DNA of 64,000 nt, taken from Henningerozyma blattae CBS 6284. Its lineage: Eukaryota > Ascomycota > Saccharomycetes > Saccharomycetales > Saccharomycetaceae. Shown here piece by piece: positions 1-9,490 of this stretch. The position numbers and the translations under genes were made by a program. The stretch lies in assembly GCF_000315915.1 (NCBI RefSeq), contig NC_020191.1:620001-684000 (forward strand), written 5' to 3'. Each line of letters begins with the position of its first letter. Position 1 is the stretch's first letter. The notes beneath the pieces were generated by a model. The model searched no databases and had not been told where the DNA came from. It saw nothing but the letters and a program-made list of their open reading frames with translations.

Positions 1-3
1 ATT

Positions 4-33
4 ATACTATACTATACTATACTATACTATACT
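4..33. repeat. ATACT pentanucleotide microsatellite
   Basis: Six perfect copies of ATACT in a row at the left edge of the window, followed by more TATT-rich sequence. It lies about 245 bp before the COG6 start, so it belongs to the COG6 upstream region or to the end of a neighbour outside the window. No coding content is visible in 1-277. Confidence 0.95.
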
Positions 34-184
34 ATATTTTATTATATTATATTTTACTACTACTTATTACCCTTATACAATCGTTTTTTATTTTTCTTTT
101 CTGACGGGAACCCGCCAAGCCGTTGTCCGAAATATTTTATTCATTTTTAACATATACAAATTCGTACTACTAATACATAACTAC

Positions 185-187
<3 letters not shown>

Positions 188-229
<42 letters not shown>
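188..229. repeat. CATATA hexanucleotide repeat in COG6 leader
   Basis: Seven perfect copies of CATATA, 48 bp before the COG6 start codon. The repeat can supply TATA-like sequence and is likely to vary in length between strains, which is an inference. Confidence 0.95.
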
Positions 230-259
230 AATAAATATATACTTAGGCAAAAAAAAAAA

Positions 260-267
260 CGGGTAAT
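260..267 (+). promoter_or_regulatory. Reb1-type site next to COG6 start
   Basis: CGGGTAAT matches the Reb1 general regulatory factor consensus (CGGGTAA). It ends only 10 bp before the COG6 ATG, after an A tract. Reb1 sites usually lie further upstream, so this one may lie inside the transcribed leader. The motif match is direct; binding is inferred. Confidence 0.4.
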
Positions 268-277
268 CGCAATAGCA

Positions 278-2794
278 ATGGATTTCTTGGATTACCAAAT
301 ATATTCTGTCACAAACACTACAAAGGCTGTCACCAGCGAGTCTGACCTGCCAGAACCCGTGTCTCGATTACGATTGGCTCCCTTCGAATTACCATCACAA
401 CTATCTTCACATACTCTAGACAACGAAACGGCAAGATCCCTGTCTAATTCGATCGAAAAAGATTTGCAAAATTCTACTCCTTTGCAAGATGGTAAACTAT
501 ACAACAAGATGTCCATGTACGTGTCACAATCCATCGATTCGTTGAAACTTCAATCCACTTTTAATAATGAATTGTCTCATTTACAAAATATCCATCCAAC
601 TACTAAACCTACCAGCAAACAACCTGACTCCATCATAGTTAATAATAAACCCGCAGACGCCACAGATCTCGTCTTATCCAAAAAGTTATCTAAAGTTTTA
701 AACGATTATTCTTTCACCACTTACCATTCCACCTCTCAAATTAGAAACTCATTAAAAGTCTTGGAATCAAACACGTTGGCTCTTCGATTAGATCATTCCA
801 AATTGATCACTCCTGAATATTTAGGAATCCTTGCAAGAAAATCGTTGAAATCAGATTTGGAATCAGAATTGTTAAAAGATCATCTCTTAGTATTAGAAGA
901 ATTTAAACCCATCGCAAGAAGAATTAAACGTTTGACAGATTCTGTACAAACTATAAGAACGTTAGGTCAATCATTGACCGAATCCAATGATGATACACCA
1001 AGTGATAATCAATTGTTATTACAATTAAACTCTCTCAATAAAAAATTAAATGCTTTGACATTACAAAAAAAAATTCTTATTGCATTAAAGGATAAATTCA
1101 CATTAAATCAAATTGAAGAAGATATCATCACCAATTCCCCCGTAGCAAAACCATTTTTTGAAATTATTAATAAAGTAATGACCATCAAAGAAAATTCCAT
1201 GGTTCTATTGGATTTATCAAATAAATTACCAGCTGAAAGACTCTTACAAAAAAATAATTCCATTTTACAATTGATTAATAAAAAAATTTATAATCATCTA
1301 ATTGATTTCTTATATAATCCACAAAATACAAATTCTCCTTCTATTACCAACCCAGATGACTCCCTTTTGATCAATTTCCAAAGAAGTTTAGTTTATCTTT
1401 CCAATGATTTACCTTATTTCAATGAATTTTTGAAAAGAGTCGCCACAATAAGGTCCAAATTGATTTTGGATGAATTTTTATCTCAATTTGATATCAATTC
1501 TTCAAAACATTCTGGTAAACTAACAATCATCTTATCACAACAAAACCCTATAAGATATATCAGTGATATCCTTGCACATGTTTATTCGTTAATTGTTAAT
1601 GAATATGATTTTTTAAAATCTTTATTTAAATTTCAATCCAAACATTTTGAAAATACTCCCCAATCTATTTTACAAAAAAATGAAACTTTTTTAAATGGAA
1701 TTGATAAGACTCTATTAAATGAAATAGTACAATCTTTGGCAAACTCTTGTCGTATTAGAATTGAACAATTATTAAGATTCGAGGAAAATCCATGTATAAA
1801 TTTCGAAATCATTCAACATTTACAATTATATTCCATAATGTATCAAAGACAAGGTATTACAATGGATAATCAAATCATTTCAAATTTAAAAAAATTAATT
1901 CAACTCTCCAAGGAAAAAATTTTCGAATTTTTCACTTCAATTATTAATGATTTAAATATTGAGGATCCAATTTTAAATGATGATCTTTTACCACCAGAAT
2001 GGTTGGTTCGTTATTTAAATAAATTGATTGAATTATTTGAAATTTATAAACAAATGACAACAACAAGTAGTGGAGCTACTACCACTACAAATAACAACGA
2101 ATCAAATGATTCACTTCTAATCAATTCCAACTTTTTAAATAAAATTATTAAAGATCCCATAGAATCAACTTTATTAGTACAATTGAAAAATGCGTTCCCT
2201 CTATCCAAGAAAAAAGATGATGTCAAGATCTCGCTATTAACCGTTGAAATTAACTGTTTTGATTTATTATCTTCAAGATTATTACCTTTTAAAAATATCA
2301 TTTTTAATATCGATGATCAATCTATGTCTATTTTAAATTGGATCGATTCTACTAAAAATAATTTTGTATCAGAAATGTTAAAATTACAAATAAAATTATT
2401 ATTCCAAAGAACTGGGTTACATCTATATGAAAATTTAATGAATATGATTTTCCCATTAAGATCAATCAAGGATAAATTAGATTATGATATGTATTTATCT
2501 TTATTAGAAAATCCATTGATGCAATTAGATACTATTAATTCAAACGTTCATGATACATTAAATGAATATTTGCCAATGGCTCTTACAGATTTACAAGAAA
2601 ATTTATTATTTAAATTAACATCTCCATCCATTGCTGATGAAATTTGTGATTCATCTTTTAATGAATTATCTTTCTTTTATATTATTTTTAAAAGAATTTT
2701 AATCCATTTATACCCACAACAAATTGATAGAGTTAATGAAATATTAAATTTCTCAGAAATCGAGTTTAATACTTTGATTGGTATTGACAATTGA
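278..2794 (+). CDS. COG6: Conserved oligomeric Golgi complex subunit 6
   Basis: Encodes 838 residues, almost the same length as S. cerevisiae Cog6 (839). Cog6 belongs to lobe B of the COG tethering complex, which captures retrograde vesicles at the Golgi and takes part in the cytoplasm-to-vacuole pathway. Similarity runs end to end: the MDF..DYQ start, a helical block at about 130-230 (LVLSKKLSKVLN, LEEFKPIARRIKRL), NSCRIRIEQLLRFEENP near 490, DDLLPPEWL near 570, and the ending that includes EILNFSEIEFNTLIGID. The protein is mostly alpha-helical with no membrane segment. A Ser/Thr/Asn-rich insert at about 590-612 is probably a loop. The gene heads a block that keeps both the chromosome XIV (COG6, BOP3) and chromosome IX (DPH1, SHQ1) neighbours. 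The start is chosen because the N-terminus aligns and an in-frame ATG follows the A-rich leader. Confidence 0.96.
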   Translation: MDFLDYQIYSVTNTTKAVTSESDLPEPVSRLRLAPFELPSQLSSHTLDNETARSLSNSIEKDLQNSTPLQDGKLYNKMSMYVSQSIDSLKLQSTFNNELSHLQNIHPTTKPTSKQPDSIIVNNKPADATDLVLSKKLSKVLNDYSFTTYHSTSQIRNSLKVLESNTLALRLDHSKLITPEYLGILARKSLKSDLESELLKDHLLVLEEFKPIARRIKRLTDSVQTIRTLGQSLTESNDDTPSDNQLLLQLNSLNKKLNALTLQKKILIALKDKFTLNQIEEDIITNSPVAKPFFEIINKVMTIKENSMVLLDLSNKLPAERLLQKNNSILQLINKKIYNHLIDFLYNPQNTNSPSITNPDDSLLINFQRSLVYLSNDLPYFNEFLKRVATIRSKLILDEFLSQFDINSSKHSGKLTIILSQQNPIRYISDILAHVYSLIVNEYDFLKSLFKFQSKHFENTPQSILQKNETFLNGIDKTLLNEIVQSLANSCRIRIEQLLRFEENPCINFEIIQHLQLYSIMYQRQGITMDNQIISNLKKLIQLSKEKIFEFFTSIINDLNIEDPILNDDLLPPEWLVRYLNKLIELFEIYKQMTTTSSGATTTTNNNESNDSLLINSNFLNKIIKDPIESTLLVQLKNAFPLSKKKDDVKISLLTVEINCFDLLSSRLLPFKNIIFNIDDQSMSILNWIDSTKNNFVSEMLKLQIKLLFQRTGLHLYENLMNMIFPLRSIKDKLDYDMYLSLLENPLMQLDTINSNVHDTLNEYLPMALTDLQENLLFKLTSPSIADEICDSSFNELSFFYIIFKRILIHLYPQQIDRVNEILNFSEIEFNTLIGIDN

Positions 2795-2913
2795 TATTTG
2801 TATTGGTATCAACACCATTTTTTTTCCTTTATAGAAATTTATATATTTTAATTAATCAAGAAAAAAAAACGTAAAAAAAATAAAAATACCAAACATAATA
2901 TATTACCCAATAA

Positions 2914-4188
2914 TCAATCTTGCGAAGCATGCTTTGGTATTTGACCTCGACCATAACCATTTTCTTCATAATAATCCATTGGATAATAATCTTCCGTGAA
3001 CATAATATCCTTCTTTAATAAAACATTAGCCTCATATGGTGTCAATAATGGTTTATTAAATGCATAACCCCAATCAATTGATAATCTAGGACATGCAACT
3101 TGTACAAACGCATCGATTTCTCCAAACATACTTAATTTTTGTGGGAAAATTTCACTTAAAATGATCTTAACCACTGTTTTACCCGCCAATTTTAAGGATT
3201 TTTCTAGATTATCTAATGTAGAGTTATTACCTTGTCTACCTAATGCACCTAGGATTAAACCAAAAGTTTGAGCCTTCGATGCTGTTTCAATAGCTTCTGT
3301 TCTAACTTTAACCAATTGTTTTTGATCATAACCTTCACGTGTAAACTTTTTATTATAAGGATCATATTTAAATGCTTGAATTCCAGGATTATGAATCATA
3401 GCAGATTCTAAATGAAATCTACCGTCACCAATAAATATCATATAATCAATTTGCTCCTTATCTAATCGTTCAGATGTACACCCTAATACTTCACCTCTAG
3501 AAAGTGGTTTGATTTGAGGTGGAATAATATATAACATATGATTCTCATCTGTCAAAAGTTTCTCTTTAATACTATGAAGAGATGGATTGAATTGAATCGT
3601 ACTAAATGTAGCAAGTCGTGTACCCTTTGGGAAATGCTTTTGTAAAGTTTTAATAACATGAGTTTCATCTATATTAATAGTCACAAAAATATATAATACT
3701 TTGATAGTGGTAATATCAATAGGGACTAAACATGAATGAGCATAATGAACAATAAAATCACAATTTAAAGCTCTTGCTGTATAATCATCTATACAACAAG
3801 CACCATAAGAAACATCACCCATCACTAAAGTTTCACAGTTACAAAACTGTTCTAATATATCACTAATAACCAAACTATAAATCAAAAGACCTTCAGGCAT
3901 TTGTAAAGCTACTCTTTTAGCGTTCATTTTTCTAATATTCCAAACTGTTTTATGAATTTCAAAATTATAGTTAGAAGGCAATAATTTAATAGCTTCATTT
4001 AAATCCTCATCATTTATAATATCATCTGGAATATGATTAAAGGCTCTACCAACATTCCTCTTGACCCTAGGCTTATGAACTATAGTTTTATTGGCATCAC
4101 CATTAGTTGTAGTAGGTTCAGAAGTATTTGTTGCAGTTTTTCTGGTACCTACAAATCTTCTTCTAGTGACTTTAGGTGCTTCACTCAT
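2914..4188 (-). CDS. DPH1: 2-(3-amino-3-carboxypropyl)histidine synthase subunit 1
   Basis: Encodes 424 residues (S. cerevisiae Dph1 has 425). With Dph2 it forms the radical SAM-like iron-sulfur enzyme that carries out the first step of diphthamide synthesis, moving the 3-amino-3-carboxypropyl group from S-adenosylmethionine to a histidine of elongation factor 2 in the cytosol. The three cysteines that hold the 4Fe-4S cluster in the family are visible in their usual settings: SYGACC (131/132), EVLGCTSERLD (237) and QVACPRLSIDWG (366). The first 45 residues are basic and variable. The gene is divergent from SHQ1 across a 336 bp shared promoter and convergent with COG6, with 119 bp between the stops. 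Identification is secure from near-continuous similarity and from matching position (YIL103W next to YIL104C). Confidence 0.97.
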   Translation of the reverse strand: MSEAPKVTRRRFVGTRKTATNTSEPTTTNGDANKTIVHKPRVKRNVGRAFNHIPDDIINDEDLNEAIKLLPSNYNFEIHKTVWNIRKMNAKRVALQMPEGLLIYSLVISDILEQFCNCETLVMGDVSYGACCIDDYTARALNCDFIVHYAHSCLVPIDITTIKVLYIFVTINIDETHVIKTLQKHFPKGTRLATFSTIQFNPSLHSIKEKLLTDENHMLYIIPPQIKPLSRGEVLGCTSERLDKEQIDYMIFIGDGRFHLESAMIHNPGIQAFKYDPYNKKFTREGYDQKQLVKVRTEAIETASKAQTFGLILGALGRQGNNSTLDNLEKSLKLAGKTVVKIILSEIFPQKLSMFGEIDAFVQVACPRLSIDWGYAFNKPLLTPYEANVLLKKDIMFTEDYYPMDYYEENGYGRGQIPKHASQD

Positions 4189-4524
4189 AGCTATAAACTT
4201 TAAAGTAGTTGACTATTTACGAGAGACTGTTCCCAAAATATTAAGATTTTTTAAGAAATCAAACTTATAGTTATTTTTATTTTTTTTTTTATTAATATTT
4301 TACTAGTACTTTTATTTTTAAATTTTATACTTATATTTTTAAATTTTATACATATTCCGTAAAGATGCCATTTTTTTTTTTTTTTTCATACCAAGTTGTA
4401 GCTCATCGCAAAAAATATGCAAAAAATTCCCCACCTTAAAGTATACCACTATTAGTAATATTATAAATTATGCTATCAAAACTTTATGAACAAACTTTAA
4501 ACCTGTATATTACAAAAATTAAGA
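4189..4524. promoter_or_regulatory. Divergent DPH1/SHQ1 promoter
   Basis: A 336 bp divergent intergenic region, very AT-rich, with T tracts at about 4280-4292 and 4371-4386. The one recognisable element is the PAC motif at 4400-4409, listed separately. Poly(dA:dT) runs next to PAC are typical of ribosome-biogenesis promoters. No other gene is seen. Confidence 0.7.
4400..4409 (-). promoter_or_regulatory. PAC element (GCGATGAGCT)
   Basis: The plus strand reads AGCTCATCGC, the exact reverse complement of the PAC consensus GCGATGAGCT bound by Dot6/Tod6 in ribosome-biogenesis genes. It lies 115 bp before SHQ1 and 211 bp before DPH1. It is followed by AAAAAATATGCAAAAAATTC, which only loosely resembles the partner RRPE motif. 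Confidence 0.7.
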
Positions 4525-6042
4525 ATGATTACACCTAAATTTGATATAAATCAAGATGAAGAATATATTTATATTAAAATCAAGATATCAAATATAAGAT
4601 TCAGTGCTGCTGGTTTAGAATTAGTAGTGCAGGAGAATTTAGTAATTTTCCATCTATCTCCTTATTACTTACGTCTAAGATTTCCACATAACCTTGTGGA
4701 TGATGAAAGAGCAAAAGCAGAATATAAAGCTAGTGATGAGTCAATAGATGTCCAATTACCAAAAGAAATAAAAGGCCAATATTTTGAAGATTTGGATCTT
4801 CCAACAAAGTTATTAGCAAGAGAAGGTGACATTTTAGGTGCTGATGCAATAGAGCAATCTACAAAGAATGATGATTCCAAGAAGAAGGGCCCCTTAATTC
4901 AAGAAATAAGAAACTCTGATTCTTCTAACAATATTTCAACTTCTGAAAATATTGCAAGTTTAGGTGAAACTTATAATTGGGAAATTGAACAAAATTACAA
5001 TAATGAGGAAGTCTCAGATACTAATATTTTAAAGACGAAATATGGGTTTAATGATTCATATGATTCAATAATATCTGTTTCAGTGGCTAGAGGTAATGAT
5101 ATAAACGAATTAGAGTCTCCAGAGCACACAAATCCGAATGATAGAGTTAAAGATCGTTTAAAAAAAGAAGATATAAAATTTGATTCTGATTATTATTTAT
5201 ATGAATATATGTTAGAAAAATATGGTTCTGAAGAAGACATTGAAATTAATGGACTAAAGAAATTATTAAATTTCACTCCACCTTTAGCAAAACAATATTT
5301 AAAATGGTATTCCAAGGCAAATAAAACTAATAATGATAGTGAATCTGATATGCCAATTAATTTCACCGATGAAGAAAAGTCTCAAATGCAAAACAATTTA
5401 CCTAAAAAAAGTTATTTGGTTAACGATACTAAAATGTTGTATGTTATGCTAATCAATTTACTATTTTCTTATATGTTCGAACAATTAGAGAATGAAGGTA
5501 CACATACTGTTGAAAGTCCATGGACAATTGGTAAGCTAACACCTCAGTTTGCATTTTTAGATCAAAAATTAATTCTTGATGACTCATTGAGTTCCAATTT
5601 AAGCATTATTAAAGTTGCTATAGTGACTTCAATCAGAAGATCTCTAAGCTATACTTTACATAGAAACTTTAACTTATCAATGAAAGCTTTAAACTTTGTT
5701 TATTATATTTTACGTGGTGGTAAACGTCTTATTATTAGATGCTTACTAGACATTCATGAAATATTTCGAATACATGATGTATATTATGTTTATAATAAAA
5801 TATTTTTGGATGATTTATGCTCATGGTTCATCTCTGATGGTAACTCAAATGTTATTAAAAGTTTAGCACTTGAATTTCATAAAGAAATAAGTCAAATGAA
5901 AAAGGAAGATATTGATTTCAATTTGATTTCTGGTTTTGATGAAGATACAGGTGAACCAACTTGGGAAAATATGACTCTAAAAGAGATGGAATTAATGGCA
6001 GAAGCACAATACATTGCGGATAATGAAAATCAGGAAACATAA
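4525..6042 (+). CDS. SHQ1: Box H/ACA snoRNP assembly chaperone Shq1
   Basis: Encodes 505 residues (S. cerevisiae Shq1 about 507). Shq1 binds the pseudouridine synthase Cbf5 before RNA loading and so is needed for H/ACA snoRNP assembly and rRNA pseudouridylation. Two parts are visible. An N-terminal CS/p23-like beta-sandwich covers residues 1 to about 95 ([20 protein letters not shown], then [13 protein letters not shown]). A helical Shq1-specific domain runs from about 215 to 455 ([71 protein letters not shown]), which mimics RNA on Cbf5 in the known structure. A variable acidic linker joins them. The C-terminus is acidic. The gene shares its promoter with DPH1, and a PAC box sits 115 bp upstream, so co-regulation with ribosome biogenesis is likely. 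Confidence 0.96.
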   Translation: MITPKFDINQDEEYIYIKIKISNIRFSAAGLELVVQENLVIFHLSPYYLRLRFPHNLVDDERAKAEYKASDESIDVQLPKEIKGQYFEDLDLPTKLLAREGDILGADAIEQSTKNDDSKKKGPLIQEIRNSDSSNNISTSENIASLGETYNWEIEQNYNNEEVSDTNILKTKYGFNDSYDSIISVSVARGNDINELESPEHTNPNDRVKDRLKKEDIKFDSDYYLYEYMLEKYGSEEDIEINGLKKLLNFTPPLAKQYLKWYSKANKTNNDSESDMPINFTDEEKSQMQNNLPKKSYLVNDTKMLYVMLINLLFSYMFEQLENEGTHTVESPWTIGKLTPQFAFLDQKLILDDSLSSNLSIIKVAIVTSIRRSLSYTLHRNFNLSMKALNFVYYILRGGKRLIIRCLLDIHEIFRIHDVYYVYNKIFLDDLCSWFISDGNSNVIKSLALEFHKEISQMKKEDIDFNLISGFDEDTGEPTWENMTLKEMELMAEAQYIADNENQET

Positions 6043-6261
6043 GGTAACACATATTTTTAGTATTTATAATTAACTACTATAGATTTATTTATTTTACTTA
6101 ATTGCATCATAGAATTAATTCTATTCTAGAAATACATACCAAGTGATAACATTTATTTTATGAAAAAAATAACACAGTCATATAAAGACAAACTATATAG
6201 ATATAGTTGGAGATGATAAATATTCTACTTCTCTATATTTCTCAGTAAAAATTGTATCATG

Positions 6262-7914
6262 TTATATTTTCTGTTTTTCTGCTTCATCTTTAGTAGTAAC
6301 TTCATGCAAAGTTTGATGTGATTCTGATGGTGCATTTCGATCTACAGTGGTATTCTGACCTTCTGCAGGCTTTTGTTTAATTTCTTCAATTACCTTTAAA
6401 TCTATTACCCCAAACGATGAAGAAGATTTATTCCTTTTATGTTTTTGCTTTTGAACACTTCCTGGCTTCCTTATAGTTGCTGTAAGCGGATTATGAATTT
6501 TTGAATTGTTATTAACTGAGCTATTTGTATTACTAGATGTTACTTTAATATTTACATCTTCCTTATTTTCTTTAGGGGCTTGGGGAATACCATTACTGCT
6601 GGGTGTAGTAGAACTTGCAGTTGAGGCAGGAGTAGCTGTTACCGTGCGGTTATTATTAGAATTCCCACCAGAAGTTGTTGAATTAGTAGTATTTGTTTTT
6701 GAGGGCTCAGATTCCTTTGTAAATGCCAAAATCGATGTCATTGCAGATGGAATAGAAGAGGATGCAGGATATCTATTAATAGGTAATAATTGTGTATTAT
6801 TAGAAGCCCCGTCATGTAGAGAAGGCTCATAACTTAAATGTTTACTTTCTATCGTTGTACTTGGACTATTTGTATTACTGTTACATATACTGGCAATTGT
6901 GTTAGTTTTGTCACTTTGCTGTATGATTCTAGGACTTCGTAGATTACTCGATATTGAACCATCACGGCCTGGCGTTTGTCCAACTTTAGTTGGTATTTTA
7001 ATTTCTAAGCCTTTGGGATTGTACTTCAAAGTAGAATCATCATTATCAGGATTGGGCCCCTCTCGAAGTTGCTCCAAGTTTCTTCTATACTCTCTGACAT
7101 GTGCAGCTGTTTCACTTAATTTATTCAATGAATCAAATTTATGAGAATCCACCGAATTAGTACTATTACTTTTTGTATGCGTACTATTACCGTTTAAAGT
7201 TTTTAAGTTTGGAATAGTCTCAGCAGATGAAGGAAATTTATATTGGAAGAAATTATTATTTGATGCATCACCTGATAAAGAAGTCCCCCTTTGATGTTGA
7301 TTAATAGGAAGAGATATAGAATTTAGACCACTCGGGCTTGGAATAAAAGAAGGACCTAATTTTCCATGCGGGCTTATATCATGACTTGGAATAATATGAG
7401 GTTTAGAAATTAATTTTGCACTATCCATTGGTTTATTTGAAGACAAAGGTTGTAAAAGATCACGATGTTGATAGCCATTAAGAGTCCCACCGTTAGTACT
7501 GAAATTAGAAATATGTAATTTTGAATTTTGAAATGAAGTTGAATCTGAAGATGATGTTGGGGTTGTAGTTATATTTTCTAAAATAGGTCCCAAATTTTTC
7601 GTATTTAAAGCTCCGACATTACCAGTTAATGGTAAGATTTCATTCTTAAATAGACTTATTATTTCAGAATTGGAAAGGCCCATAGTTTTAGCTATTTTTA
7701 GTAATTCAATTGATCTGTTTATAACTTCAAATTTGTAATATTGTTGTTTAGTTTTTTCACTTTCAACTTTATAATCAAGAGCTCTAATTAAAGCCTCTTC
7801 AGAAAATGACCAATCAGTAATATCAGGGCCGAAGATAACTTCCAATAACGATTTGGAATTCTTTTCAGGATTATTGGCTTGATAAGATGCTTGTAATTTT
7901 CGTGGAGAAGACAT
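6262..7914 (-). CDS. BOP3: BOP3-like protein of unknown function
   Basis: Encodes 550 residues. Only residues 20-85 look folded: a charged helical block with SLLEVIFGPDITDWSFSEEA, then KTKQQYYKFEVINRSIELL and a segment around MGLSNSEIISLFKNEILPL. The rest is Ser/Asn/Thr-rich low complexity, with a basic patch near 490 (KQKHKRNKSSSSFG) that could be a phosphorylated nuclear signal. I name it from position: it lies between COG6/SHQ1 and YIP3/LAP2 in the orientation of S. cerevisiae BOP3 (YNL042W, 396 residues, bypass of PAM1 overproduction, function unknown). I cannot confirm the assignment from conserved residues by eye. A transcription cofactor with a small protein-binding N-terminal domain is another possibility. 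The 3.4 kb before its start has no other gene. Confidence 0.7.
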   Translation of the reverse strand: MSSPRKLQASYQANNPEKNSKSLLEVIFGPDITDWSFSEEALIRALDYKVESEKTKQQYYKFEVINRSIELLKIAKTMGLSNSEIISLFKNEILPLTGNVGALNTKNLGPILENITTTPTSSSDSTSFQNSKLHISNFSTNGGTLNGYQHRDLLQPLSSNKPMDSAKLISKPHIIPSHDISPHGKLGPSFIPSPSGLNSISLPINQHQRGTSLSGDASNNNFFQYKFPSSAETIPNLKTLNGNSTHTKSNSTNSVDSHKFDSLNKLSETAAHVREYRRNLEQLREGPNPDNDDSTLKYNPKGLEIKIPTKVGQTPGRDGSISSNLRSPRIIQQSDKTNTIASICNSNTNSPSTTIESKHLSYEPSLHDGASNNTQLLPINRYPASSSIPSAMTSILAFTKESEPSKTNTTNSTTSGGNSNNNRTVTATPASTASSTTPSSNGIPQAPKENKEDVNIKVTSSNTNSSVNNNSKIHNPLTATIRKPGSVQKQKHKRNKSSSSFGVIDLKVIEEIKQKPAEGQNTTVDRNAPSESHQTLHEVTTKDEAEKQKI

Positions 7915-9490
7915 GGAATTTGCACTTAAAGTGCTTTAAAAAATAATTTATTTTTTCTTTTGCTGTATATAATGAATTGTGGATGTATTATAATTCTCTT
8001 TAAAAGTGTATATTTGTGAAAAAAATAAATATTAAACTAAGATGAGAAATAATAATATTAATGAATGTATGAATGCAAAGTTATCAATTCTTTTGTTCTA
8101 TTCTTTTTTACTGCTGGACTTGAAGGATTGAATTTTTAGTTCTCGAATAAAATCAAAGTTTTAAAGGAGTGATTTGGTAATAACTAATGAACTAGAGTGA
8201 TATAAAATAATCAAAGCAAATAAAGAGATCCCGCTTAAATCACAGATATATTTTGGTATAAAAAAGAAATGCTAGAATATAGGAGTCAATTTTTCAAGTC
8301 TGTTGTTTTGTTAGTCAAAAAAAAATAGGTGAAGGGGGGGTATCAATATTAAGAATGAATTATTGTATTTTATTTTTCTTTTGAAATGATCTTTTAAATT
8401 GTGAGTGCGATCCAATTAAAAGGTCATAAATATTTATTTTGGGGATAGTTTTGTGGGTATTGTTATACTTAGAGGAGACTCGTATTAGGATTTAAAAGGA
8501 GAGAGTTATTAGAGAAATATTGAAGAGAGAGAAGTAATAAAACACAAAAGAATAAAAGGGGATATAACAAATAGGATTAACAATATAGTAGTTGCTGAAC
8601 AAATATTATATGATCAATGAGATTAGTAAAATAGAAATAAAGTAGGGAAAGAAAAATTTTTTGAGGGGGTCAGATGTACCGATTATCGAGTTCGAATTGA
8701 ATAGATGAGTAAAGAAAGATTAACAAACAAAGTTAATTATTTGACAAAATCAAAAGTACAAAATCAAATAATTGTCTTTCATACAAAGTTTATCTATTTA
8801 GATTGTAAAATCAAACTCAAAATTTCAAAAATAGATTACGATATCTGATCTATTAAAATGAAATAGTGAAACCTTATGTCTGGTGTAGAAAGTATCTATC
8901 TGTGATAATTGAATAGACCTATGATTAATATGAAACTATCTTTGAGGCAAAATTGGGTTGAATAATAGAATTTTTTAAAAAGAAAAAATAAAATTAATAA
9001 AAACAAATTCAAATGATTTTGAATTAGAAATTTACTTCTGAAAAAAAGTTAAGATTTAAACAACCAAAAGAAGCAGAGAACACTCTTGAAACTGACAAAA
9101 AAACTGGAAAAAAATAGCTATTTTTAAACGATATATGGGCTTATCCGTATTGCTTAGTCAAATAATGAGCAATATATAAATGAAAAAAAAATAAAAAAAA
9201 TTTTAATATGGATCAATCAAAAAATAAATAAAGCCAGGGAAAAAAAAGGATGCTGTATTTCCTTGAAACAAACAACCAACTATATTTGATAATATTAAAA
9301 GTAATAGTTACAAATATGGCAAGAATTTTTATCAACCAATCTGGTATATATGTAAATAAAATATGATAAAAATTGACAAGCTTCAAACCATGAATTTAAA
9401 AGAGAAGTGTAAAATGATCCCACATTGAAGAAAGTATTAAACCAGAAAAAAGATACACATAATACGATGAATAAAATAGTCACAGCATTT
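7915..9490 (-). promoter_or_regulatory. Long pyrimidine-rich upstream region of BOP3-like gene
   Basis: About 1.6 kb directly before the BOP3-like start codon. The plus strand is strongly purine-rich (many AAAGAGAG, GAAAAATTTT and AATAAAAGGGG runs), so the RNA-sense strand is rich in U and C. No open reading frame of note occurs on either strand. This may be a long 5' leader plus proximal promoter. Strand bias is seen directly; the leader interpretation is inferred. Confidence 0.5.
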
